Below, piece after piece: positions 34,658 through 43,849 of a DNA stretch of 64,000 bases. Below the pieces are notes generated by a model. It did no database searches. It was not told where the DNA came from and saw nothing but the letters and a program-made list of their open reading frames with translations. This DNA comes from an uncultured Lachnospiraceae bacterium (GTDB lineage Bacteria > Bacillota > Clostridia > Lachnospirales > Lachnospiraceae): contig CACYMQ010000001.1 in the NCBI GenBank assembly GCA_902775555.1, positions 98,338 through 162,337 of the forward strand, written 5' to 3'. The stretch's first letter is position 1. Every line of letters begins with the position of its first letter. Position numbers and translations under genes: made by a program.

Positions 34658-36055
34658 CTATTTATCATCTTTTTCGTCGTTTACATCCGGCTTCGGATTC
34701 CTTCCCTGACTCTTCTCCTGCTTCTTCGCTTCTTTTTCGTGTTCTTTTTCTATCTTTCTTGCCTCCTTCTCCTGCTTCTCCTGTTCCTTCTCCTGTCGTT
34801 CCTGCTCCTTCTCCAGTTTACGGGCTTCCTTCCACTCTTCGATCTTCTCCCCCCGTTCCTGTTCCCGGGCTGTCAATTGCTGTCTCGACTTCTCGGACTC
34901 TGCCTCCGGAGTCTCCTCATCTCCGTCCTTGATTCCTCTCTTCCGTTCCATTCTTGCCAGAATATAATCATGATAGGAGAAATCCACGATCGCTGCAAGC
35001 GGAATGGAAAGCAGCACACCGAGGATACCGAACATACGGCCTCCCAGGATGATGAACACAAGGATCACAACACTGGATACACCGAGAGAATCCCCGAAAA
35101 GTTTCGGCTTGAGGATATATCCGTCCACTGTCTGAAGAGCCAGTGTGAAAATAAGGAAGATCAAAGCATCCAGCGGATTTACCAGCACCAGGATAAAAGC
35201 ACCGATCACCGCCCCCACCAAAGGTCCGAAGGTGGGTGCCAGATTCGTCACGCCTACAACTACCGAGATCAGAACGATATAGGGCATGCCCATGATCGCC
35301 ATAAAGATCGCATTCAGCACACCGATGATGATCCCGTCCAGCACGTCAAATGCCACATATCTTGTCATGATGGCATTGCAGCGTGAGAAGAACTGCATGG
35401 TGCCTTTATATTTCTCCTGGGACATGGATGCACGGAGGAAACGCTTTCCTCCCGCCACCAGGAAATACTTTCCGAAGAGGAAATAGATCGCAAGAATGAG
35501 TCCCAGGATAAATGTGAGCAGTCCGTTTCCGAACTCAAATCCTTTATTCAGGATCACTTCCTTGTTATCTCCCACCCACTTCACCAGGTTGTTTACGATA
35601 TTATCCAGAAAATCATTGACCTTTGCGGGATTAATGGGGAACTTCTCAAACTTTCCGCCGAAATCCTGGATCCATTTCTTCAGTGAGGCGGAATAGGAAT
35701 CCAGATTATTAACAAACTGCGTGACACTGTCCACCAGCTGCGGAACCAGATAGACCATAAGAAGGACCACCAGGGCAAAGATCAGCACCAGTGCCAGGAT
35801 GACCGCCAGCATCCGCCGGAGCTGCCAGGATTTCAGTTTCCCGAACAGATGATGCTCAAAGAGGCGCGCGAGCGGATCTATGACATATGCGATCGCCAGT
35901 CCTACAATGACCGGGGTTATAAACCGGAAGAACTTACCGATCCAGCCGAACACACCACCCAGATTCTCCAAAAGGACAAATAAAACAACACCGATGCATA
36001 TCGCGATCGTGTTCTCAACCCATCTGTTCTTCAGCCATTCCTTCTTAAACTTCAT
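34658..36055 (-). CDS. AI-2E family transporter with charged C-terminal coiled coil
   Basis: 465 residues. About 8 membrane helices with the family's long central amphipathic part; FGPLVGAVIGAFILVLVNPLDAL and GDSLGVSSVVILVFIILGGRMFGILG are signature regions. Members include the putative autoinducer-2 exporter TqsA and Na+/H+ antiporters; the true substrate here is unknown. The last 75 or so residues are almost only Glu, Lys, Gln, Arg (EKEQERQEKEQEKQEKEARK), a coiled coil in the cytosol. It is divergent from the MocR gene. Confidence 0.88.
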   Translation of the reverse strand: MKFKKEWLKNRWVENTIAICIGVVLFVLLENLGGVFGWIGKFFRFITPVIVGLAIAYVIDPLARLFEHHLFGKLKSWQLRRMLAVILALVLIFALVVLLMVYLVPQLVDSVTQFVNNLDSYSASLKKWIQDFGGKFEKFPINPAKVNDFLDNIVNNLVKWVGDNKEVILNKGFEFGNGLLTFILGLILAIYFLFGKYFLVAGGKRFLRASMSQEKYKGTMQFFSRCNAIMTRYVAFDVLDGIIIGVLNAIFMAIMGMPYIVLISVVVGVTNLAPTFGPLVGAVIGAFILVLVNPLDALIFLIFTLALQTVDGYILKPKLFGDSLGVSSVVILVFIILGGRMFGILGVLLSIPLAAIVDFSYHDYILARMERKRGIKDGDEETPEAESEKSRQQLTAREQERGEKIEEWKEARKLEKEQERQEKEQEKQEKEARKIEKEHEKEAKKQEKSQGRNPKPDVNDEKDDK

Positions 36056-36194
36056 GCCCTGCCCTGTCTCCCTTGAAATCTACAGCCTACAGCCGACAAC
36101 CATTTTAACACATTTTTCATCGATTTTATACCTTTATTTCCATTCCCGTTGAGAAAACTTCCGGAAATACAGAAAAAAGCTGAATATCCCGCTG

Positions 36195-36223
36195 TTTACA
36201 AACGTGATGGAAACGGATATAAT
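36195..36223 (+). promoter_or_regulatory. Promoter giving a leaderless mocR transcript
   Basis: TTTACA (36195-36200), 17-bp spacer, perfect TATAAT (36218-36223). The expected start, 7 nt beyond the -10, is the A of the start codon at 36230. Confidence 0.75.
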
Positions 36224-36229
36224 CCCCTT

Positions 36230-37657
36230 ATGCTTACTTATACTTTAGAACCGCATACGTCGGTGCCGCTGTATGAGCAGCTGATCCGCAGGATCAAGGA
36301 GGATATCTCATCCGGTATCCTGAATCCCGGTGAAAAGCTGCCATCCAAGCGAAGTCTGGCCGGCAATCTCGGGATCAGTACCGTTACGGTGGAGACCACC
36401 TATCAGCAGCTGATCGCCGAGGGATATATCACCTCCGCCCCACGGCGGGGGTACTTTGTGTCGGACATAAGCAGTCTTCCTTCCGTCAGCGTAACACAGG
36501 ATCCGATGGATCACCGTTCGAAGACGGAACCGACCCTCCGGGAAATACCGCCTGTTTACACTACGGATTTCTCGAACTCCGCCACGCCCGGGGAGAACTT
36601 TCCTTTTACCATATGGGCAAAGCTGTCCAGAGAAGTACTGTCCGGTGAATCCTCCCGGCTGCTGAAGACCTCTCCCGGTACCGGAATACCGGAGCTGAGA
36701 ACTGCCATAGCCAGACATCTTTATTCCTACCGCGGCATCAGCTGCTCTCCTGAGCAGATCGTAGTGGGAGCCGGTACGGAATATCTGTACGGACTGCTGA
36801 TCCAGCTTCTCGGCTTTAACCGGGTATACGGCGTGGAGGATCCCGGGTACCGGAAGATCTCACGGGTTTATCAGAGCTACGGTGTTTCCTGCCGCCATAT
36901 TCCTCTGGAGGATTTCGGAAAATGCCCTGAGATCCTGAATGAAACAGAGGCCGACGTTCTCCACATCTCACCCTCCCATCATTTTCCCACCGGTCGCGTG
37001 ATGCCCATCCGGGAACGAAATATCCTGTTACAGTGGGCCACGGAGGGTGACCGGACGATCATAGAGGATGATTATGACAGCGAGTTCCGTATGGTGGGAC
37101 AGCCCATCCCCTCGCTTTTTGAAACAGATCCCTTCGGGCATGTGATCTATATGAATACCTTTACCAAGACCCTGGCTTCCACCGTGCGAATCAGCTACAT
37201 GGTGCTTCCGGAGGGGCTCATGAACCGCTTCAGGGAACGACTGGCATTCTATTCCTGTACCGTATCCAATTTTGAACAGTACACCCTGTCCCTTTTTCTC
37301 ACCAGTGGCTCCTTCGGACGGCACCTGAACCGGATGAGAAACTACTACCGGGCGAAGCGGAACAGGATCCTGGCGATCCTGACAGACAGCCCTCTCGCAT
37401 CCCGGATGAGGATCCGGGAGGAGGACGCAGGACTGCATTTTCTGATGGAACTGGATATGCAGATGCCGGATCAGTGCTTCACGGAAAAATGTGCCGCTGA
37501 GCATATCCGCATCACTCCGCTTTCCACATACTATCACGATCCCGGACAGGCACCGCAGCACATCTTTGTGATCAATTATTCTTCCCTTGACGAAACCCGC
37601 CTCCCGGATGCCGTCCGGAAAATGGCCGGGATCCTAAGGGATGAAAGGACTACATAA
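36230..37657 (+). CDS. MocR/PdxR-type GntR regulator with aminotransferase domain
   Basis: 475 residues. An N-terminal winged helix-turn-helix of GntR type (SVPLYEQLIRRIKEDISSGI, KLPSKRSLAGNLGISTVTVE) is fused to a fold-I aminotransferase domain; the PLP lysine is in MNTFTKTLAS, and the cofactor aspartate region is DDYDSEFR. MocR proteins sense PLP or amino compounds. The start ATG 36230 has no Shine-Dalgarno and sits at the predicted transcription start. An in-frame TTG at 36149 also lacks one and is upstream of the promoter. It lies 3 nt before the MATE gene, so they form one unit. Confidence 0.92.
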   Translation: MLTYTLEPHTSVPLYEQLIRRIKEDISSGILNPGEKLPSKRSLAGNLGISTVTVETTYQQLIAEGYITSAPRRGYFVSDISSLPSVSVTQDPMDHRSKTEPTLREIPPVYTTDFSNSATPGENFPFTIWAKLSREVLSGESSRLLKTSPGTGIPELRTAIARHLYSYRGISCSPEQIVVGAGTEYLYGLLIQLLGFNRVYGVEDPGYRKISRVYQSYGVSCRHIPLEDFGKCPEILNETEADVLHISPSHHFPTGRVMPIRERNILLQWATEGDRTIIEDDYDSEFRMVGQPIPSLFETDPFGHVIYMNTFTKTLASTVRISYMVLPEGLMNRFRERLAFYSCTVSNFEQYTLSLFLTSGSFGRHLNRMRNYYRAKRNRILAILTDSPLASRMRIREEDAGLHFLMELDMQMPDQCFTEKCAAEHIRITPLSTYYHDPGQAPQHIFVINYSSLDETRLPDAVRKMAGILRDERTT

Positions 37658-37660
37658 ACC

Positions 37661-39025
37661 ATGAACAATAACGAAAAATCCATAGCGATCTTCCGGGACG
37701 CTCCGGTCCCGAAGGCCGTCTTTTCAAATATCATCCCATCGGTCATCAGCATGATCATGGTGCTTTTCTATAATCTCGCGGATACCATTTTCATCGGGCA
37801 GACGGAGGATGCCCTGATGGTAACCGCCGTTTCCCTGGCAACACCGGTCTTCCTTCTCTTTATGGCGATCGGTATGCTCTTCGGTATCGGCGGAACCTCC
37901 TTCATCTCCCGTCGTCTCGGCGAGGGGGATTACCATACCGCAAAAAGGACCTCCAGCTTCTGCTTCTGGGGCGGGATTTCCATCGGGATCCTGTCTTTGG
38001 TCGGAATCCTGCTCTTTGCAGAGCCGGTTGCCAGAGCCGTAGGTGCCAGTGACGATTCCCTCGAATATACCAAACAGTATCTTACCATCGTAGCCTTCGG
38101 GATCCCCTTCCTCATACTGAGCAACGCATTCAGTAATATCATCCGCGCGGAAGGACATCCGAAGACCGCGATGACCGGCATGATCCTTGGGAACCTGATG
38201 AACATCATACTGGATCCCATTATGATCCTCGGATTCGGATGGGATGTAGCCGGTGCAGCGATAGCGACCGTACTCGGAAATGTGATCTCCGCCGCCTTCT
38301 ATATCATCCATCTTTGTTCTTCCCGGAGCATGCTGTCGATCAAACCAAAGCATTTTACGATGGCACGAAAGATCTCAATGGGAGTTTTTGCCATCGGGAT
38401 CCCCGCAGCGCTGAACTCCATCCTGATGAGCACTTCCAATATCGTGATCAATAAGGTTATGGCGGACTACGGCGACATGGCTGTTGCAGGACTGGGCGTG
38501 GCAATGAAGGTAAATACGATCACCGTCATGCTTCTCATCGGGATCGGTACCGGCGTGCAGCCGCTTCTCGGATTCTGCTTCGGTGCCAGACTCCGGAAAC
38601 GGTATCTGTCCATCCTGAAATTCACCCTCATCGTAGCATCCATCACCAGTATCGTAATGACCGTCGTCTGCTTTACCTTCGCCGGTCCGCTTGTCCGCTT
38701 TATCCTGAAGGAACCGGAAGCCTATGCCTACGGATTCGAATTCTCCAGGGTCTATATCCTTTCGGGACCCGTGATCGGACTGCTATTCGTAATGATCAAT
38801 GCCATTCAGTCTACGGGAGCAACGATCCCGTCCCTGATCCTGTCCCTGTCCAGGCAGGGGATCATCTATTATCCGATGCTGTTCATCTTTACGCATTTCT
38901 TCAATACGGCAAAGATGGCAGCGATGACCCAGCCCGTCACGGACTATCTCGCTGCCACTTTGGCGGTGATCCTGTTTATCTATACCTTCCGAAGGCTCTT
39001 TCCAAAAAGTCGGGGTGTCGATTAG
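37661..39025 (+). CDS. MATE-family efflux transporter
   Basis: 454 residues, about 12 membrane helices. VPKAVFSNIIPSVISMIMVL, FYNLADTIFIGQTEDALMV and GLGVAMKVNTITVMLLIGIG put it in the same broad MATE class as the gene at 851, but the two are not close copies. It starts 3 nt after the MocR-type regulator, an arrangement suggesting that the regulator controls its own exporter, perhaps for an amine or vitamin-B6-like compound (inference). The stop codon lies in the loop of the terminator hairpin. Confidence 0.9.
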   Translation: MNNNEKSIAIFRDAPVPKAVFSNIIPSVISMIMVLFYNLADTIFIGQTEDALMVTAVSLATPVFLLFMAIGMLFGIGGTSFISRRLGEGDYHTAKRTSSFCFWGGISIGILSLVGILLFAEPVARAVGASDDSLEYTKQYLTIVAFGIPFLILSNAFSNIIRAEGHPKTAMTGMILGNLMNIILDPIMILGFGWDVAGAAIATVLGNVISAAFYIIHLCSSRSMLSIKPKHFTMARKISMGVFAIGIPAALNSILMSTSNIVINKVMADYGDMAVAGLGVAMKVNTITVMLLIGIGTGVQPLLGFCFGARLRKRYLSILKFTLIVASITSIVMTVVCFTFAGPLVRFILKEPEAYAYGFEFSRVYILSGPVIGLLFVMINAIQSTGATIPSLILSLSRQGIIYYPMLFIFTHFFNTAKMAAMTQPVTDYLAATLAVILFIYTFRRLFPKSRGVD

Positions 39026-39040
39026 ACACCCCGATCTTTC
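39010..39040. terminator. Bidirectional terminator between MATE and GH16 genes
   Basis: Perfect 10-bp arms TCGGGGTGTC/GACACCCCGA with loop GATTA, T-rich on both sides. The MATE stop codon (39023-39025) is in the loop and arm, so the ribosome may influence folding. Confidence 0.8.
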
Positions 39041-39053
39041 TTTCTGATCTTCT

Positions 39054-40559
39054 TTATTTCAGCTTCTCAACTCTGACGTTACGGATATGGACGGGTGCAG
39101 TGCTCTGCTGTTTTCCCATGTTGAATTCGATCCTTCCGTTATCGTCGCTCTCCTCTTTCATCTCGAATTCGAAGCTGTATTCCTTCCAGTCTTTTCCCAG
39201 GTCGATGCTCTGATCCTCCAGATAACGGATATAGCTTACATCCGGTCCGGAGATATCGGTAACCATCTTCCGTTCCTCATCCGCATATGCCTCAAAGGAG
39301 TATTTATACTTCGATCCCTGTTCCAGCGGAAGACCTCCCTGGGTCAGCTGTATGCTGTAATCATCCGTACCGCCGTTCTCGGTCGTAATGAGGATCTCCT
39401 TATCCTTGATCTCGGCTGAACCTGCGCCCTTGTTCAGGCTCTGGTATTTCCAGTCCTGATCGTCCGCCAGGTTTTCCGGTGCGGCAAAATCTCCGTTATT
39501 CACGTAATTGCCCGAAGCATCCGGTTCCCGCATGTGGAGTTCCTTCGCGGGTTTCTCTACATTTTCATCATAGGAATCCTTCTGGTAGACACGGACATAA
39601 TCCACATACATGCAGGTATCCTCGTTGAATTCCAGATTCGGATCGGGATCTCCGGGCCAGTCTCCGCCCACGGCCACATTCAGGATGATGTGGAAGGGCT
39701 GATTGAAGGGGGCCGGATACGGCGCCTCCTTTGCCCCCTCGGCAGAAGCAGTAAACCAGTCGCCGGTCTCGTAGAAGGCCTCACCGTCCACATACCAGCG
39801 GATCGATCCCGGTTCCCATTCCACGGCAAATACATGATATTCCTTTGAGTAATCGCTTCCGTTCGACACGGAGCCCTGTCTCTGCGTATGGGGATTGCCG
39901 AAATGCAGGGATCCGTATTCGCGGGTCGGATCATTACTTACCACTTCCATGATGTCGATCTCGCCGCACCTGGGCCATGAGCCGTAGCGGGCCGTCTCCG
40001 TAGGCATCATCCAGAAGGCCGGGAGGAATCCGTTCCCTGACGGCACCTTGATCTTCGCTTCCATTCTCCCGTAAGTAAAATCATGTCTGCTGCTTGTATT
40101 CACTCTTCCGGAATAATAGCTTACCTTTCCGTCCGCATCCACTTCCTTTACGGGGCGGATCACCAGCTCACCGTTTTTCACAAATGCATATTCCTCTGAA
40201 TCCCGGTAAGCCTGAAGCTCCCGATTGACCCATCCGGCTTTATGTACTTCGTAAGTCCAGTCATCCTTTGAGAGCTTCGGATCCTCCTGATCGAAGTTCT
40301 CCTCCCAGACAAGATGATATTCGGAATCCGTCGGATATTTCATATATTCATCCGGTTCTTCCTTTACATACGGCTCCTTTGCCTCAGTCACCGCTTCCGT
40401 CTTTCCTGCAGTTGTGCTCTCCGGGGCCTTTTCTGCCGTACCTGCCTCCGTGGATGCAGGGGCTGCCGGCGCTGCCGTTGTGGAATCCGTTCCCTTTCCG
40501 CAGCCGCTTAGCAGCATCATCATTGCCAATACAACTCCTGTGATCGTTTTTTTCTTCAT
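39054..40559 (-). CDS. Secreted GH16 beta-glucanase lipoprotein
   Basis: 501 residues. Lipoprotein signal peptide ending LLSGC (Cys about 20), a Thr/Ala/Glu linker (about 23-65), a GH16 catalytic domain with the double-glutamate active site EIDIMEV, preceded by SGRVNTSSRHDFTYGRMEAKI, then a C-terminal beta-sandwich resembling carbohydrate-binding families 4/9 (NYVNNGDFAAPENL). GH16 enzymes cut beta-1,3 or mixed beta-1,3/1,4-glucans; laminarinase or lichenase is likely. Start at 40559 follows the signal peptide and GAGAGG. It follows the GNAT by 13 nt. Confidence 0.93.
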   Translation of the reverse strand: MKKKTITGVVLAMMMLLSGCGKGTDSTTAAPAAPASTEAGTAEKAPESTTAGKTEAVTEAKEPYVKEEPDEYMKYPTDSEYHLVWEENFDQEDPKLSKDDWTYEVHKAGWVNRELQAYRDSEEYAFVKNGELVIRPVKEVDADGKVSYYSGRVNTSSRHDFTYGRMEAKIKVPSGNGFLPAFWMMPTETARYGSWPRCGEIDIMEVVSNDPTREYGSLHFGNPHTQRQGSVSNGSDYSKEYHVFAVEWEPGSIRWYVDGEAFYETGDWFTASAEGAKEAPYPAPFNQPFHIILNVAVGGDWPGDPDPNLEFNEDTCMYVDYVRVYQKDSYDENVEKPAKELHMREPDASGNYVNNGDFAAPENLADDQDWKYQSLNKGAGSAEIKDKEILITTENGGTDDYSIQLTQGGLPLEQGSKYKYSFEAYADEERKMVTDISGPDVSYIRYLEDQSIDLGKDWKEYSFEFEMKEESDDNGRIEFNMGKQQSTAPVHIRNVRVEKLK

Positions 40560-40572
40560 ACGCACATTCCTC

Positions 40573-41055
40573 TCATACCAGCTTCTTCTCATAACAGTAG
40601 AACGGCTGGTCATACATCTCGCATTCTCCTGCAATATCAAAGCCGAAGACCGCATAGCTCCGGATTGCCTTCTCGTTCTTCCGGTTCACCAGGAAATGGA
40701 TGCTCTTTGCTCCCTTTTCCTTCCATCGATCCATACCATACTGTAGGAGCATTCTTGCAATTCCCCGGTTTTGATGATCCGGATGAACCGCCAGTCTGGC
40801 CAGTTCACCCCCCGGAAGCAGTTCCTTCGTCCAACAGTCCAGCCGATCCACCTGCGGATCTTCCTCCAGGGAGACTGCCCCGATGATCCTGCCCTCCTCT
40901 TTCATGACATACAGTGCATCTCTTGACAGATCATAAGTGATCTCGTCCTCTCCGGGATACTGCTCTGTCCATGGGCAAAATTCCCGTCCGACCTGCATAT
41001 GGTATAACGCGAGGATCTCCTCACGATCTTCTTCCCCTGCCCGTTCGATCTTCAT
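40573..41055 (-). CDS. GNAT-family N-acetyltransferase
   Basis: 160 residues. The acetyl-CoA motif is LARLAVHPDHQNRGIARMLL; GAVSLEEDPQVD precedes it, and IRSYAVFGFDIAGECEMY is the usual end of the fold. The substrate is unknown. Its start overlaps by 4 nt the stop of the uncorrected reading frame of the upstream gene, but lies 75 nt beyond the stop of the frame-corrected one. It is in one unit with the GH16 gene. Confidence 0.9.
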   Translation of the reverse strand: MKIERAGEEDREEILALYHMQVGREFCPWTEQYPGEDEITYDLSRDALYVMKEEGRIIGAVSLEEDPQVDRLDCWTKELLPGGELARLAVHPDHQNRGIARMLLQYGMDRWKEKGAKSIHFLVNRKNEKAIRSYAVFGFDIAGECEMYDQPFYCYEKKLV

Positions 41056-41130
41056 CTGTCCACTCCTGTTTTTCGATTCCCTGCATGCACCGAAGACCGG
41101 TATGCGGGAGCTGAAAAAAATGCTGACGAC

Positions 41131-42263
41131 TTAGAGATAAAAATCATCTCTGTCCCCCAGACCAAGCCCTTCACCTTCCGCAAAGCCGAGCGCATCACGG
41201 CCTCCGGGGCTGAGACTGCCTCTTTCTCCGAGGCTCTCTCCGTCACGGTCTCCCAGGCTGAATCCACCTCTTTCTCCGAGGCTCTCTCCGTCACGGTCTC
41301 CCAGGCTGAATCCGCCTCTTTCTCCGAGGCTTTCTCCGTCACGGTCTCCCAGACTGAAGCCGCCTCTTCCTTCGAGACTCTCCGATGCCACAGCCTCCGT
41401 CGTTCCGGCACCCGGCATATCGATTCCCTTCGAACCGGGCATGTCGATCCCTCCGGACCCCGGCATATTGATCCCTCCGGCCCCGGCATATCGATCCCTC
41501 CGGACCCCGGCATGTTGATCCCTCCGGTGTCCTCAGGATTTACGGGAAGGCCGAAATATGGCGCTCCCGTTTCACCCTTTCTGAAGGGGTCCATCGTGTG
41601 AAACAATCCCTTCTCCTGAAGATAACGATTCATCATCTTTATGTAAACCGTGAGCCGGTTAAGCTCCAGTTCACTTACTCCGCCGAAGCATATATAGGTA
41701 TGACCCAGATCCCGGAATGTATTCACCAGAAATCTGGACATGCAGAATCCGGAATTGATCGGTCCGGAGCCTCCCGCCTGATCATCCTGTACAAAGTATT
41801 TCAGGGATTCCGGCACCCGTTCCGGCACTTCCGGATCCAGACTGTTATCATTCCTGAGTTGAAAGTAAGCCTGGGGAGTAAGATTCATCCTGAGGACCGA
41901 GTTCACCATACCGACCTGCTGTACCGGATCCGCGTGCTCAGGATTATGCAGATACCCGAGAAATACAAGATAATCTCTACGGAGCTGATCCGCCGGAGGG
42001 AGCACACCTTCCTTCGCACTTCCCGTCCGCACGGTCATCTCCTGTGCATATCTCATGGACTCACCGACCAGATCTGCCAGGTTCATCCCCGGAGCCAGCT
42101 GCATCCCTGCCGGTTGTGTATTCATGGATTCTTCGGGCATATTCCTTCCGTACCCCGCGGCAGCTACAAGAACATTCTCTCTTTGGCGTTCTGCAGCCGC
42201 ATTCTCTTCGGACCTGCGGACCATATCCCCTACCAGTCCGAGCAATCCTCCTCCTACCCTCAT
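41131..42263 (-). CDS. Uncharacterised protein with repeat tail, disrupted by a one-base frameshift
   Basis: Start ATG 42263 (MRVGGGLLGLVGDM) has AGGAGG upstream. Residues about 75-215 form a helical domain (YLVFLGYLHNPEHADPVQQV, MSRFLVNTFRDLGHTYICFG) with a faint TerB-like look; I do not assign it. A tail follows of 8-residue repeats (GI(N/D)MPGSG) and then 16-residue repeats (GGFSLGDRDGESLGER) ending DDFYL at 41131. A base is missing at about 41480, so the frame from the start instead runs to 41052 through a less regular sequence. The repeat pattern shows the lost base clearly; it may be slippage in vivo or an assembly error. Confidence 0.65.
41207..41373. repeat. 48-bp coding tandem repeats (about 3.5 copies)
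   Basis: Full units at 41230-41277, 41278-41325 and 41326-41373, plus a partial unit before. In the corrected minus-strand frame each codes 16 residues, GGFSLGDRDGESLGER. Confidence 0.88.
41415..41535. repeat. 24-bp coding tandem repeats with a 23-bp member
   Basis: Five units around CCGGCATRTYGATCCCTCCG. The unit near 41480 reads CGGCCCCGG where the others read CGGACCCCGG, a one-base loss that shifts the frame. Confidence 0.85.
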
Positions 42264-42327
42264 AATCGACCTCCTTGAAAATAAAGATTCCCTTACTTAT
42301 TCGTATGTGAAATGGTTTTGTTATCCA

Positions 42328-43719
42328 TCACGGCTCCACCCATACAGCCGGCCGGAAACCTTCCTGGGCCACACAGGCTGCACCGTAGATGGTAAGCCTT
42401 CCGGCAGCATTGATGGCATATGGATCATTTTCGTATCCGGCGGTGGACCCGGTCCGAAGCCGCCAGTCCGCACAAAGCTCTTTGGATGGATCCATCGAAT
42501 TCACACAGCAGGAAAGCCCTTTTGCATTGGCGTATTTCGTACCATTTGTCAGCCATTGGGTATTTACCCATGATCTGAATCTGTCCTTCTCCGGAACCTT
42601 ATAATACCTGCAAGCCTCGTCCCAACTGAGAAGGAATACATAGTCCTCTGTATCCTCACAGGGGATCAGGGTTTCCCCTATAAATTTATCGTTTTCATCA
42701 TACTCTTCATCGATGATCGTATTTTTGATCCTGCTTTTTTGGATCTTCTTTCTCTCCGCTGCGGAAAATGCCGCATTCATAAATTTACCGTTCAGGAACT
42801 CCCTGCCGGGTGAATCCTTCCAGCGGCCGATCCAGCAATCCACCGTACTGGATTGCTTGAGGAAATCCAGTATGAATTCACTGACCAGAAGAAGCTTTCC
42901 GTCCTTTTTATCCATAACTCTCCAAAGGATCGGTTCCTTTCCGTTTTTCAGGTTGTTATCCTGTTCATAATTTCCGAAATATACCTGCTCTCCGACCTTT
43001 ACCTTTGAAAGATCCTTCGTCGGTTTGATCCATGCGCCCGAAGTACCGAAGATCTGCCATTCTCCGTCGATATAGTTCGGACCGGTACGCATACATCCGT
43101 CTCTGTCAAAGAAATACCACTTACCGGATATCTTCTTCCAGCTTCTCATTACGAGGGCGCCGGAGGAATTTGCATAATACCACTTACCGCCTTTTTTGAA
43201 CCATCCGATATTCAATGCTCCGTTATCCGCAAAGCTGTAAGTCTTTCCCTCCATCTTATAATCCAGTCCGGCTATGGCGTAGCCGGAATAGAAATAATAC
43301 CATTTTCCGTCGATCTTCTGCCAGCCCATTGCGCCCCATCCCTGATCATCAGAGTAGTACCACTTGGTCTTTCCGTTGCTGTCCTTATAGCTTCCCCACT
43401 TTGCCCGTCCTTTATAGGTCTGGGTTCCGTTCTTCGAGAGCCAGTATCCCCGTCTCCACTCATTGGATGCCATGTAGCCGGAGGCATCAAAGTAGTACCA
43501 CTTTCCTCCGACCTTCTTCCATCCCTTAGCATAGCTCCCGTCGGAATAGCTGTACCACCAGCCCTTTGCGGACTTCACCCATTTACCGGATGCCGCCTCA
43601 GAAGGATGATCCGGAAGCAGGACGGCCACTGCCAGAAATAAAGCCAGGGCGAACAAAATAAACAGCGCTTTTTTGTTCTTCATTGCAGGTTTCTCATTTG
43701 TTGTCATCATTGCTTTCAT
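42328..43719 (-). CDS. Secreted cell-wall-binding repeat protein with DUF6273-like domain
   Basis: 463 residues. A signal peptide or anchor (about 17-42, ending PSEAAS) leads into 8 or so aromatic repeats (GWKKVGGKWYYFDASGYMA, GWQKIDGKWYYFYSGYAIAG), the choline/glucan-binding type that attaches proteins to the wall or glycans. The C-terminal 230 residues (ILWRVMDKKDGKLLLVSEFILD...SWVNTQWLTNG) match the DUF6273 pattern seen in many Clostridia surface proteins. GGAGG is 12 nt before the start. A related repeat protein begins beyond the right edge of the window. Confidence 0.85.
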   Translation of the reverse strand: MKAMMTTNEKPAMKNKKALFILFALALFLAVAVLLPDHPSEAASGKWVKSAKGWWYSYSDGSYAKGWKKVGGKWYYFDASGYMASNEWRRGYWLSKNGTQTYKGRAKWGSYKDSNGKTKWYYSDDQGWGAMGWQKIDGKWYYFYSGYAIAGLDYKMEGKTYSFADNGALNIGWFKKGGKWYYANSSGALVMRSWKKISGKWYFFDRDGCMRTGPNYIDGEWQIFGTSGAWIKPTKDLSKVKVGEQVYFGNYEQDNNLKNGKEPILWRVMDKKDGKLLLVSEFILDFLKQSSTVDCWIGRWKDSPGREFLNGKFMNAAFSAAERKKIQKSRIKNTIIDEEYDENDKFIGETLIPCEDTEDYVFLLSWDEACRYYKVPEKDRFRSWVNTQWLTNGTKYANAKGLSCCVNSMDPSKELCADWRLRTGSTAGYENDPYAINAAGRLTIYGAACVAQEGFRPAVWVEP

Positions 43720-43789
43720 AGGCTTTTTTACCCTCCTTTATAATTGAAGGACACAAAAAATGCACTTCCGGTTTTATTTTTAAAAAATA

Positions 43790-43814
43790 AAGGGGACGAA
43801 ACCTCCGTCCCCTT
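43790..43814 (-). terminator. leuS terminator
   Basis: Arms AAGGGGACG/CGTCCCCTT with a 7-nt loop, then a minus-strand TATTTTTT tract. Confidence 0.85.
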
Positions 43815-43849
43815 CACTCACAGCATTTTACCATTATTCAGTTCGCAGC

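Noticed and set aside
42328..43719. Frameshifted or fused gene because aromatic repeats and the DUF6273-like domain differ so much
   Set aside because: A single uninterrupted frame with a signal peptide; repeat plus DUF6273 domain is a common layout in Clostridia surface proteins.
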